From contig JAEZLP010000005.1 in assembly GCA_023415235.1 (NCBI GenBank), positions 1 to 17,855 of the forward strand: DNA of 17,855 nt. The letters run 5' to 3'. The notes beneath the pieces were generated by a model, which worked only from the letters and a program-made list of their open reading frames with translations, was not told where the DNA came from and searched no databases. How positions within the stretch are numbered: position 1 is the first letter of the stretch; each line of letters opens with the position of its first letter. The position numbers and the translations under genes are program-made. Origin of the DNA: Bacillota bacterium (lineage in GTDB: Bacteria > Bacillota > Clostridia > Peptostreptococcales > Anaerovoracaceae). Below are positions 7,701-15,040 of this stretch, piece by piece.

Positions 7701-10700
7701 TTTATACGGCTCATGCCTACAACAACACAGATTACAAGGCAATATCATATTTCTACTTCACGCTTTATGACTTCAGCGGATCGGAATTAGTTGGCGTTGC
7801 GGGTTTTGGCTCAAGCAAATACTCCGGATACAACTGGAACGGGCTTTCCTATGCAAAGCTTCACAGCGGGGAGAACATGATTTATATCATGCAGGGGAAT
7901 CAGTTTCAGAGCGGCGATTGGGGCGGAAGCGTCCAGGGCTTTTTATTTCGCATTCATGTTCCCACCATGGGGATCGACAGAAGCTACAGTGCCTGGCATT
8001 GGGATGTCGCCGATGAAAGCGGCGCGTACAGCGGTTCGCTGATGCGTACCTTCTATGCGCTGGACAGGTGGATGAGCATGGAGGATCGAATCAATCTGTT
8101 CCGAAACTCCATTACCGAGCAGGATGCGAAGATCTACGCACTCAGGAAAAATGCTGCATCGTCAAACAGCGATGCGGAAAAATATGTCGTGATCGCCGGG
8201 GAGGAGACGGCGGAACAAATATTAAACGATCCTGTCTTTAGAGATGAAATCGATCTGCGCGGCGCGGCAAGCTTATTTTACAATGTGAAGGACGCAATCG
8301 GAACGATCGCGGATCGAATTGAGGAGTTGGGCGTTGGTTTGAAAAACCTTCTGCTGCTGGAAGGCGGCGGAACGCAGGGCAACGCGTCTCTGGAACATGA
8401 GATGCAGCTTCTGCCGGATACGGAATACGAATATCAATATGACGCGATTACGACCGGAAAGGCCGTTGACTTATTTCAAATAAAAAATGCCAACAGCCGG
8501 GGACTGGAGAACGACGGGAAGTATTTTGAAAGGACGGCAGCGTTCATCAACTTTAATTCCGGTCTTTCGGAGCCATTTTTTACAATGTCGGGAGGCGGCA
8601 CCGGCTCATGGGACGGCTACGGCACCTATGCCGATACATATGGCAATACGGCATTCTCCGCGTCGTTTGAGATGGAAAAGGACGGCTATGTGACCTTTGA
8701 CCTGCATATCGAAGGCACCGGATACAAATCGCACACAAACACCTTGACCTATTATGTAGACGGAAAACAGGTGGGCGGTGACGGAATCACCGGATATACG
8801 GCGCTGAATGCGCCCAGAACCATCTATCTTTCCAAAGGGGCTCATACAATTTATTTTCTGCATTCATGCAGCAGCGTTTTTTTATCAGCCGCTTCCATCA
8901 ACAACTTGAAAGCGGTTTACTATGAAGATACGGCAGATGCCTTCATGCCCGCGGCGATCTTACCTTCCAACGGCAAAAAAATGCAGACCGTGTCCAATTC
9001 ATTTCGCGTGGGCGGAGAAGAGGGAATGGCGGTAGTAACGGAAATCATCAATACCATGACCACAAAAACGGGAATCGAATACGGCCAATACATTTCCTCA
9101 AGCTCCTATTCCATGCGGGAGCTTTGGGATTCGGTCAACAGGAGGTACTATTGGGCAACGACTCAGGGGCCGCCCTTCAGCTTTGACGAAACAACCGGGG
9201 TGTACTCAATTGTAGGTGGCTATGAACGGGGATACCCTTCCTTTACGATCAAAGCTCCGACGGATAAATTCCTAATATACAGTTATAATGTGTCGTTTTC
9301 AGGAGGAAGGAACAATAAGGATACAAGCCAGCCCGGCGAAAGGTTGTATCCCGGCACGGAGGTCAGAATCCTCAGACCGGGGCAGGCCCAGACTCTGTCG
9401 GCGGAATTGTATTACTACGACAAGGGGGCGCAGGAGAACAGAGCCGCGAAAATGTACATATACAATATAAGGATTGCGGAATTCGATGCGGAGTCCTTCG
9501 GAGGAGCATCAAGCCTTCAAACCATAACCGTCAGTGTGAAGGATAAATCGATCAAGGGTCTCGCGGGGAACAATTTACTATTCCAAATCGATGAAGCGAC
9601 AGACAGCGTGACCGTAAAACTGCTGGCCGATCTGGCCGGTTTCGCTTCTCCTCTCAACAATGGAATCCGCTTATCGACTGAAGACAGTAGCGAGACAATC
9701 TCAGCCCTTGTCTCAAATTTCAGGCTGTATCAAAAGCTTGGGGGAGTAAGGCAGCTTATCTTTTCGCAGAATTTCAACAGTCTGAACGCCCTTGACCTGA
9801 CGGGGTGGAGCTTGTCTGCCTCCGGCGGCGGGAAGGCGGAAATCGTATCGGTCAAACCGCCCCAAAAGGAGAAGGAAGAACCATTGATTTACAAAAAAGG
9901 CCAGCTGGTTTCTTACAATATCTTTTATGACGATTATGAGAGCGACCCCAGCCAAAAACAGTTTTGGCGATATGCCCACACGCCCTACAACGACGGGCCC
10001 CACCCCCAGGCTGCCTTTATCCTCGACGAAGACGGCGGCGTGATCAGCAGCACCGGCGCAATTCTTCCCGAATCCATACCGCGGTTCTATATTGATGGGA
10101 AATATACCGTCGAGCATTGGCAGCTGGACAACACGAACCGAACCGGCGACACCTCGGGAAAAACAGACTACAGCAAATATGACAAGATTTCCAATGTGGA
10201 AAGCCTTACCTTCTATATTGAAGGAGGGGCCGAGGCCCCCTGGATTACTTTTATCAAAACAATTCCCGGCACCGTAAAGGAAGGGAACGAATATCAGCTT
10301 CAAATCGGAGTGGATGATGCGGAAAAGGACGAGCTCAGGCTGACGACGGAGCTTTATCAGGATAAAAAGCTGATCTATACCCACAAGCAGTCCAATCTGG
10401 CGGCGGATGCAAACGGAGTTTACCCGACAGTCACTACCGGAAGCCCTCCTGCCGCAGAACCTGGCAGATATGAGGCGGTTTGCACCGTCAGGGATCAGAC
10501 CGGGGCGGGCATCGGCTCTTACCGGTTCACGGTGATTTCCGAAGGAAAGGTCACCGGCTTTGTCAACCATACGGATCAGTGGGACCGCAACAGGAAGAAA
10601 TATAATCTTAAGAGGTTTTCCGAAGAAGTCAATCGCCCATTGCAATTAAGCGATTACCTGGCGCTTCCCGCTCCGAGAAAACGCGGAACCAACGTATTCT

Positions 10701-11035
10701 GGTCCGGAGAAAAATTCATGCTGCGGGCGGAAACAGAAGGGAATCCCTCTAAGGTTGAAGTTCAAATCATGACCCTCAGCGATCAGGGGACGGCAAAGAG
10801 TACAGGATACTTCGCCGAATTGTCCAGTACGGGAAGAAAAAAGGGAGAGGGGGACGAAATATGGGAAGGAAGCCTGTGGGATAAGTCAATGATAAACAAA
10901 TGGGGCCGGAAAGCGCCTGAGCAGCTGCTCTTTGTTTTCACGGCCAGCTATTCCGGCGGTACATCGAAAACCCATGAGGCCGTGGTCATAGTTGACAGCC
11001 AACGGGATTATTGGCAGCTTCACAGGTTATGGTAA
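4715..11035 (+). CDS. Giant secreted multidomain protein (2106 aa), no wall anchor visible
   Basis: The start is well supported: GAAAGGAG six bases before the ATG, then a signal peptide (RITRKG, hydrophobic stretch, AYA-DS cleavage near residue 36). No SLH, LPxTG or C-terminal membrane segment is visible. From the translation I infer: a Cys-containing N-terminal region (37-225); Ig/PKD-like beta domains (~230-335, ~345-435, ~440-555, ~556-665); a CxxC motif at C741 and C744; a repeat region resembling a beta-propeller (~815-1090, blades such as KYVYIV and ELYFVANSGITKYD); an alpha/beta segment (~1130-1200); a jelly-roll, carbohydrate-binding-like domain (~1285-1400); a second such region (~1590-1720); a PKD-like domain (~1837-1940); and a conserved-looking C-terminal domain from ~1947 ending QLHRLW. 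Function is unknown; adhesion or polymer binding is plausible. It probably depends on the SLH protein upstream for attachment. Confidence 0.93.
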   Translation: MSAADNRITRKGIPILLITALNLTGLFSCHHVAYADSVVLSEQTYYHLDMGVQIAYNPGCAWGSSNIYGSDTPLPVYTTITFNCEVEVLDTYPLNSTKGSSFDFNDDMTSHNIPNELGDGTSAYNWFYREYVSSAMSEGSCSSSGKSVSFSYTAELNTSTPLEVVEFGKYGNDQEIYQLFGGKTALEADQPEIAEAIATALEAGRNGTAGNNKLYLIFCPNVIEYRKYIEVGDLEARLDLPSTAKQGETYSVADASIVDGSLMVEKALLEKQIGSGIWEETAVWWGTGTPGKNTGGSVEESCDEIGTVTYRLTVTATNGQQDTDMKTIMITDGREIDGQAILELPEYTYEGHPALARDVSVFQVDGKSYSARRAYEENVADNDFIPMPASAGSATRETLTTANVVFERRGNYKVKLEVNTANGTTLTDIKPITVRKTPYILDSLGGFQKQNRRQILNLSVATYPGKPIVEYSIKLKDLKTGQEVILTEAEPLQNNATIKTRTVTSDGDSYWTNFELLFLTKNTEAQLYQYTVFMKDSKGDTDTVQKTFTVAPDLPPDPAIVMQDSFIRNKGTNYAEIISEDASTTDGDQLVRTWSVEGKDVKTMDGYKDLAFGTGQKVQFNKFGVGKMDVDLFLKDVWIEPTLEEYVTDADRKTAATTKTADVINIAPTVRLEPKATKEAELVIVTDKKHKTAVSEGINTLKAALIEKGFDPHISLAVSADADEGGYRRVASWTWDTTVNCGMCNRNLGQMDSEYVYRIVSPGKYVDGYQERCVTDQPHVVQALSAGTTEASGYLAWSYPVNESRSFGIELDNKEKYVYIVCYDTNKTTVLNRDNGAYLTTLNMAIPGAPFLNDNGQELYFVANSGITKYDTSSGSYSTVISRGGQLAQMMDGKIIFVGKKEPPVKQNKNGFGFYIGRFDMDSETIEEVAVPELPNTDGPVSPADIDSEGKVLFKQGSNIWVADTQNQTVKMTNGAGIGDQMNSTVFVKNEKGEGVYTAHAYNNTDYKAISYFYFTLYDFSGSELVGVAGFGSSKYSGYNWNGLSYAKLHSGENMIYIMQGNQFQSGDWGGSVQGFLFRIHVPTMGIDRSYSAWHWDVADESGAYSGSLMRTFYALDRWMSMEDRINLFRNSITEQDAKIYALRKNAASSNSDAEKYVVIAGEETAEQILNDPVFRDEIDLRGAASLFYNVKDAIGTIADRIEELGVGLKNLLLLEGGGTQGNASLEHEMQLLPDTEYEYQYDAITTGKAVDLFQIKNANSRGLENDGKYFERTAAFINFNSGLSEPFFTMSGGGTGSWDGYGTYADTYGNTAFSASFEMEKDGYVTFDLHIEGTGYKSHTNTLTYYVDGKQVGGDGITGYTALNAPRTIYLSKGAHTIYFLHSCSSVFLSAASINNLKAVYYEDTADAFMPAAILPSNGKKMQTVSNSFRVGGEEGMAVVTEIINTMTTKTGIEYGQYISSSSYSMRELWDSVNRRYYWATTQGPPFSFDETTGVYSIVGGYERGYPSFTIKAPTDKFLIYSYNVSFSGGRNNKDTSQPGERLYPGTEVRILRPGQAQTLSAELYYYDKGAQENRAAKMYIYNIRIAEFDAESFGGASSLQTITVSVKDKSIKGLAGNNLLFQIDEATDSVTVKLLADLAGFASPLNNGIRLSTEDSSETISALVSNFRLYQKLGGVRQLIFSQNFNSLNALDLTGWSLSASGGGKAEIVSVKPPQKEKEEPLIYKKGQLVSYNIFYDDYESDPSQKQFWRYAHTPYNDGPHPQAAFILDEDGGVISSTGAILPESIPRFYIDGKYTVEHWQLDNTNRTGDTSGKTDYSKYDKISNVESLTFYIEGGAEAPWITFIKTIPGTVKEGNEYQLQIGVDDAEKDELRLTTELYQDKKLIYTHKQSNLAADANGVYPTVTTGSPPAAEPGRYEAVCTVRDQTGAGIGSYRFTVISEGKVTGFVNHTDQWDRNRKKYNLKRFSEEVNRPLQLSDYLALPAPRKRGTNVFWSGEKFMLRAETEGNPSKVEVQIMTLSDQGTAKSTGYFAELSSTGRKKGEGDEIWEGSLWDKSMINKWGRKAPEQLLFVFTASYSGGTSKTHEAVVIVDSQRDYWQLHRLW
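4771..4796 (+). terminator. Terminator-like hairpin inside the signal-peptide codons of the giant gene
   Basis: AGCCCTG (4771-4777), a 7-nt loop, then CAGGGCT (4785-4791) running into TTTTTT (4791-4796). This has the full form of an intrinsic terminator, but it lies 57-82 nt inside an open, well-started gene. It may act as an attenuator relieved by translating ribosomes, lowering giant-gene expression relative to the SLH gene upstream. Confidence 0.5.
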
Positions 11036-11044
11036 CAGTTCCTC

Positions 11045-11073
11045 TTTAAATATTTTCACGGATATGGTAGAAT
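11045..11073 (+). promoter_or_regulatory. Possible promoter of the CDGSH gene
   Basis: TTTAAA (11045-11050), a 17-bp spacer, and TAGAAT (11068-11073). The -35 is weak. No terminator separates the giant gene from this one, so read-through is also possible. Confidence 0.4.
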
Positions 11074-11154
11074 TAACCAGAAGATCAAACGGCAGCAAAT
11101 GCCAAAACAGCTAAACGATTGCCGGGATAAAAAAGAAACACGGAGGGATTGAGA

Positions 11155-11610
11155 ATGCAGGAGAACAACCAATACAGGGAGTATCGGACTGAGGACCTGA
11201 TCGTATACTGGAACCTTTCCAAATGCTCCCACTCTGGAAAATGTACGGCTTCGATGCCGAAGGTGTTCAGCCCGGACAAGCATCCCTGGATCTGTCTCGA
11301 CGGCGCCGATCCCTTGGAGGTGATCAAAACCATCGACCAGTGCCCTACCGGAGCGTTGAAATATCAGCTGATCGAAAATTCGAAGATCGATCCCAAAGAA
11401 GCTAAGGGACCCGGCTGGATCGGCTATCAGGCGGCCCCTGCATCCGTAATGATCCGAATGGTAACGGACGGACCCCTCATCATAAAAGGACCGGCCCGAA
11501 TCATAGACGCCGCGGGCAACACTCTTCAGGAGTGCGACAGCATGGTGCTCTGCCGTTGCGGAAAAACAAAGAATCCGCCGTTTTGCGACGGATCCCATCG
11601 AAATAAATAA
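11155..11610 (+). CDS. Divergent 4Fe-4S (Fer4_19-type) plus CDGSH iron-sulfur protein (151 aa)
   Basis: Small cytoplasmic iron-sulfur protein with no signal peptide. The N-terminal half (~1-75) has the Fer4_19 pattern: WNLSKCSHSGKC, further cysteines, then the QCPTGAL motif. The C-terminal half carries a complete CDGSH motif, CRCGKTKNPPFCDGSH, whose three Cys and one His bind a 2Fe-2S cluster in mitoNEET-like proteins. It probably works in electron transfer or iron-sulfur/redox handling; the partner is unknown. The ATG at 11155 is chosen because GGAGGG lies 7 nt upstream. The in-frame TTG at 11149 is too close to that site. A strong terminator follows directly. It is unrelated in function to the surface genes on both sides. 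Confidence 0.93.
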   Translation: MQENNQYREYRTEDLIVYWNLSKCSHSGKCTASMPKVFSPDKHPWICLDGADPLEVIKTIDQCPTGALKYQLIENSKIDPKEAKGPGWIGYQAAPASVMIRMVTDGPLIIKGPARIIDAAGNTLQECDSMVLCRCGKTKNPPFCDGSHRNK

Positions 11611-11616
11611 CATAAA

Positions 11617-11651
11617 GCTCCTGCCGCAGTCAACGGCAGGAGCATTTTTTT
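11617..11651 (+). terminator. Intrinsic terminator, possibly bidirectional
   Basis: A perfect 10-bp GC-rich stem (11617-11626 with 11634-11643), a 7-nt loop, then seven Ts from 11645. It ends the CDGSH transcript. On the minus strand the same stem is followed by TTTATGTTATTTATTT, so it may also stop the convergent 1041-aa SLH gene. Confidence 0.95.
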
Positions 11652-11688
11652 CAGATCAAACTAGCTCAACTCAAATCGAATTACGGCT

Positions 11689-11721
11689 CGACTTAGTTCA
11701 AATTATGCCGCGACTTAGTTC
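11689..11721. repeat. Short direct repeat with 22-bp period after the 1041-aa SLH gene
   Basis: CGACTTAGTTC occurs at 11689-11699 and 11711-11721, immediately next to the stop codon at 11722. The surrounding bases are also similar, making two imperfect 22-bp units, and a more diverged third copy may lie at ~11663-11680. The function is not apparent. Confidence 0.7.
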
Positions 11722-14700
11722 TTATGGTTCGACCTTGGTGCCCTTTTGCCGTGCCGACGAGAAGGCTGAAGCAGCGCTGTCCAAAGCGGAAGCGGCATTA
11801 TTCACTTCCGTCTGCGAAGCGGAAGAGCTATTCAGAACGGATTCTGCTGCAGAGATTTCTGAGCTAAAGGACGAGTACACCGAGGAAAGCACCCAATCCT
11901 TGTCCGGCGTGATATCCGATCCGTCTGTGCTTACGGAGGTATTGCTCAGCAGACTTCTCGCGGCGTTCACTGAGGAGGTAAGGCTGCTTTTATCAACGGG
12001 AACCTTGCTTCCATTTGCCTTTTGACTGTTAAACGTGCTTACCGCTGAGTTCAGCGCCGAGGCGGCCGCATTTGCTTCGTCTGCTGTTTGTACCGTATCC
12101 TTGGCCCTCGCTGCCGCATCAATCGCGTCGTTCAAGGCGCTCATCTGCGCTGCCGTTACCCACTTCTTTGAAGAATCCACATCGGTTCCGTCGACGCTCG
12201 ACAGAACTCCGCTTTTTGCGGAATTTGCGCTGCTGATGGCATTGTCGATGACCGTTGTGTCAATTCTTATCTTTAAGCCTGCTCGCTTCCCAAGCTCAAA
12301 GGAGGCGGTCGCAGCGTCGAGAGTCGAAGCCGCAGTGCTGGCGGCAGCTGCGGAAGATACCGTGGATTTGGCGGTTGTGGCCGCCGTGATCGCATTGTTC
12401 AGCGTCGCCAGCTGGGCAGCGGTTACCCAGTACTGATCGGTGTAAACCTCGGAGCCGTTCTCGCTGACGGCGTATTTCGCCTTTGCCGTATTTGCACGGC
12501 TGATCGCCGCGTCGATTGCAGATACGTCTACGCTGCCCGCGACGGTAAAGGTGGAGCTTGCCGAAGCGGCGTAAGTGCCCGAGGAATTTCTAAAGTAACT
12601 GCCTGAGACGGAAACGGTGTAATTATGCCCGGCAATCAGACCACCCGAGGGGCTGAGTGTGAAGACCGTACTGCTGGTCCCGTCGGAAATGGAAGAGCTG
12701 TATGATACATTGCTTCCGGCCGTATTGTCCCGCAGAGTCACGTTGGAAGTCACATGGGAGCTGATGGGTACGGCGCCCGAGCTGCTGAAGACCCTTTCCG
12801 AAAAGGTTACTTTTATCGCAGAATTGGTGGAAACATTGGAAGCTCCGTTGGCTGGGCTAAAGCTGATGGTTGGCGTTGTTGCGCTCCCGACGGTCCAGGT
12901 GACGGACTGGGAGGACACGGCTTTGTCGCCGGAATCTACCCGGAATACCTTGCTTGCAAAGCCCAGATAGTACTTTTGTCCAACGGTCAGAGCGCTGTTC
13001 GGCGTAATGGTAATGATCTTATTTTTACTGTTGATGGAAGCGGTAAAACCGACTGTAGTCCCGCTTGAATTGGTCAACCTGAAATCGATGTTCTTCTTCA
13101 GATACGAGGATGAGATGTCGTCTCCGGAATATGTTTCAATTGCCTCATCGAAGGTGATGGTCGGATTGACGGATTTACTCACTCCCGTTGCGCCGTTTGC
13201 CGGGTTGAACGTAACTCCGTCCACAGTGCCGGTGCCTACGGTGAAGTAGATCGACTGCTCGTCATTGCCCTCTCCGTTTTCATCCTTGAACACGTTTCGA
13301 TCGATCAATACGTAATACTTCGTATCGGTGGTAAAGCTTTTGTCCGGCGTGATGGTAATCACTTTTTTCGCCGAGTTGATGGAGGCGGTAAAGCTTACTT
13401 TGCTTCCGGACTTGGTGTCTTTTCTCAGTTCAATCAGACTCTCAAGATCGGAATTGGTAATCGCTTTGCCGTTATATTTCGTTATGGCTTGGGAGAAGGT
13501 GATCGTGATTTTCTTGTTCACAGCCACGTTCTTGTCACCGTTATCAGGATCAAATGTAATTTTCAGATCGGGGTCGGTCTCCTCCGGCCTTGATGTTACG
13601 CCGGATCCGATATTCAAATCGGAAGGCTTCTTTTCATAGGTGATATTGTTGGCATTGGCATTCATGGTACGGATCGTACCGTTGCCGTGAAAAGCGACGG
13701 CGCTGTTGACATTGGCCGTAGTAACCGTTCCGTTGCTGTCAATCGTAATGTCCGAATTTCTGGCGGAAGAACCCACATCAAGCGTCGTAATCGTCCCGGA
13801 CTCCAGCTTTAAATCGGAGCCTGATCCGGTCAGATTGACCCAGGGGAAGCTGCCTTCCAGGGTAAGGTCGGCGGATCCGCTCACATTGATCTTCGAAAAT
13901 CCGGTTCCCGAATCTCCTCCGGACAGCTTTGAGGTTTCAAGACGGGCAGTATTGGAAACGCTGGTGTTCAGAATCGTGGTTTCCCCTCTTGCAATGACCC
14001 GGACCGAGGATCCGCTTTTGGACACAATACAGTCGGCGACTCTGGAATTGCTGATATCGATGCTGTTGCTGCCGCCGCCCTGAATGAGAAGATCGCCCAT
14101 TACAACGCAGTTGCTGATTTCGGCGCTGCTGTCGCCCAGGTCTTTATGTATGGTGACGCCGTTGGCGTAGATTTTTCCCGACAGCTTGGTTCCGTTGCTT
14201 TTTACCGTGGGGGTGTCAGCCACGATGGTTTCCTTGTCCATAATATCGCAGATAATCTTTGCGGTCTGCGCCCGGGTCAGCTTGTCCTTCGGGTGCAGCT
14301 GGCCGTCGTTGTAGACGCCGATATAACCCTTGCCGTTGGCTTTCTGCATTCCGGTCAGAGCCCAGTCCGAAATGGAGCTGTAATCTCCATAGGCCATAAG
14401 GTTGCCGGAAGCCCCGTAACCGGGAACGATCCGGGAGATCATAACCGCAGCTTCTTCCCGGGTGATGGGATTGTTGGGCTTGAAGGAATTGTCGCTGTAG
14501 CCGGAAACATAGGCTGCGGCCACCGCTTTTGATATGTCTTGATAGTACCATTCGGAGGCCGATACGTCGTGGAAGGCAATGGAAGCGGAACCGGTATTGC
14601 CCAGCGCCTTGTTGACCATAGCGGCAAATTCCGCACGTGTCACGGCTTTATCCGGTTTAAAGGTCCCGTCCGTATAGCCCTTTACGATCCCTCTGCTGAT

Positions 14701-14847
14701 GGCGGAATTGATGTACTCCTTCGCCCAATGCCCTCCAATGTCGGAAAATCCGGCGGCATGGACCGGTGCCGGTATCGAAGCCGGCGCAAGCAGAGCGATG
14801 ATAATTGCATAGATAAAAGCCCTGCGAAATCCTCTTTTTTGTTTCAC
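11722..14847 (-). CDS. Large SLH surface protein with Big_5-like and FIVAR-like repeats (1041 aa)
   Basis: S-layer-type protein. The GTG at 14847 is chosen because GGAGG lies 8 nt upstream and a signal peptide follows at once (KQKRGFRR, hydrophobic core, PVHA cleavage near residue 31). Upstream in-frame ATGs overlap the likely promoter. SLH domains lie at ~33-81, 92-142 and 150-205 with TRAE, TREE and TRAQ. Residues ~205-410 form a beta-repeat region of short Ser/Gly/Asn-rich strands (NCVVMGD, SNSRVAD) suggesting a beta-helix. Three SbsA-like Big_5 Ig domains follow at ~426-539, 540-655 and 656-771 (FxPxNGAxxV, ITITP, KYYV patterns). Three helical FIVAR-like modules of ~90 residues end the protein at 773-860, 861-949 and 950-1041, the first two with WVTAAQ. 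It is a paralogue of the 852-aa protein upstream but differs in its outer end. Confidence 0.94.
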   Translation of the reverse strand: MKQKRGFRRAFIYAIIIALLAPASIPAPVHAAGFSDIGGHWAKEYINSAISRGIVKGYTDGTFKPDKAVTRAEFAAMVNKALGNTGSASIAFHDVSASEWYYQDISKAVAAAYVSGYSDNSFKPNNPITREEAAVMISRIVPGYGASGNLMAYGDYSSISDWALTGMQKANGKGYIGVYNDGQLHPKDKLTRAQTAKIICDIMDKETIVADTPTVKSNGTKLSGKIYANGVTIHKDLGDSSAEISNCVVMGDLLIQGGGSNSIDISNSRVADCIVSKSGSSVRVIARGETTILNTSVSNTARLETSKLSGGDSGTGFSKINVSGSADLTLEGSFPWVNLTGSGSDLKLESGTITTLDVGSSARNSDITIDSNGTVTTANVNSAVAFHGNGTIRTMNANANNITYEKKPSDLNIGSGVTSRPEETDPDLKITFDPDNGDKNVAVNKKITITFSQAITKYNGKAITNSDLESLIELRKDTKSGSKVSFTASINSAKKVITITPDKSFTTDTKYYVLIDRNVFKDENGEGNDEQSIYFTVGTGTVDGVTFNPANGATGVSKSVNPTITFDEAIETYSGDDISSSYLKKNIDFRLTNSSGTTVGFTASINSKNKIITITPNSALTVGQKYYLGFASKVFRVDSGDKAVSSQSVTWTVGSATTPTISFSPANGASNVSTNSAIKVTFSERVFSSSGAVPISSHVTSNVTLRDNTAGSNVSYSSSISDGTSSTVFTLSPSGGLIAGHNYTVSVSGSYFRNSSGTYAASASSTFTVAGSVDVSAIDAAISRANTAKAKYAVSENGSEVYTDQYWVTAAQLATLNNAITAATTAKSTVSSAAAASTAASTLDAATASFELGKRAGLKIRIDTTVIDNAISSANSAKSGVLSSVDGTDVDSSKKWVTAAQMSALNDAIDAAARAKDTVQTADEANAAASALNSAVSTFNSQKANGSKVPVDKSSLTSSVNAARSLLSNTSVSTDGSDITPDKDWVLSSVYSSFSSEISAAESVLNSSSASQTEVNNAASALDSAASAFSSARQKGTKVEP

Positions 14848-14902
14848 TGATCTCCCCTCCGTTTTATCGGTATTGTATAACCAACTATAACCTTTTGTCA
14901 TT

Positions 14903-14931
14903 CTAATAATTCCCAACCTTTTAATGGTCAA
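14903..14931 (-). promoter_or_regulatory. Possible promoter of the 1041-aa SLH gene
   Basis: On the minus strand: TTGACC (14926-14931), a 17-bp spacer, TATTAG (14903-14908). The start would be ~50 nt before the GTG. A second candidate, ending in TATACAAT nearer the gene, cannot be excluded. The preceding gene is closed by a terminator, so this gene needs its own promoter. Confidence 0.45.
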
Positions 14932-15001
14932 CCCTCCCGTCATTTTACCATATCTAACCGTGGATTAGACGTATTATTTTCCGGAAGGTTCCATGCTCTA
15001 G

Positions 15002-15032
15002 AAACAAAGAAGGACAGATTTCTCTGTCCTTC
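15002..15032 (-). terminator. Intrinsic terminator of the 852-aa SLH gene
   Basis: The minus strand reads a perfect 10-bp stem (15023-15032 with 15009-15018) capped by a GAAA tetraloop and followed by TTTGTTT. It starts ~8 nt after the stop codon. Confidence 0.88.
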
Positions 15033-15040
15033 AACATTTT

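Noticed and set aside
9713..10645. 310-codon open frame on the minus strand
   Set aside because: It lies wholly inside the 2106-aa gene in antisense. The translation has no recognisable domain and I saw no supporting start site.
11056..11613. 185-codon open frame on the minus strand
   Set aside because: Antisense to the CDGSH gene, whose motifs are complete and unambiguous.
14848..14943. N-terminal extension of the 1041-aa protein from an upstream ATG
   Set aside because: It overlaps the promoter region, lacks a ribosome binding site, and would bury the signal peptide. The GTG at 14847 has a strong site.
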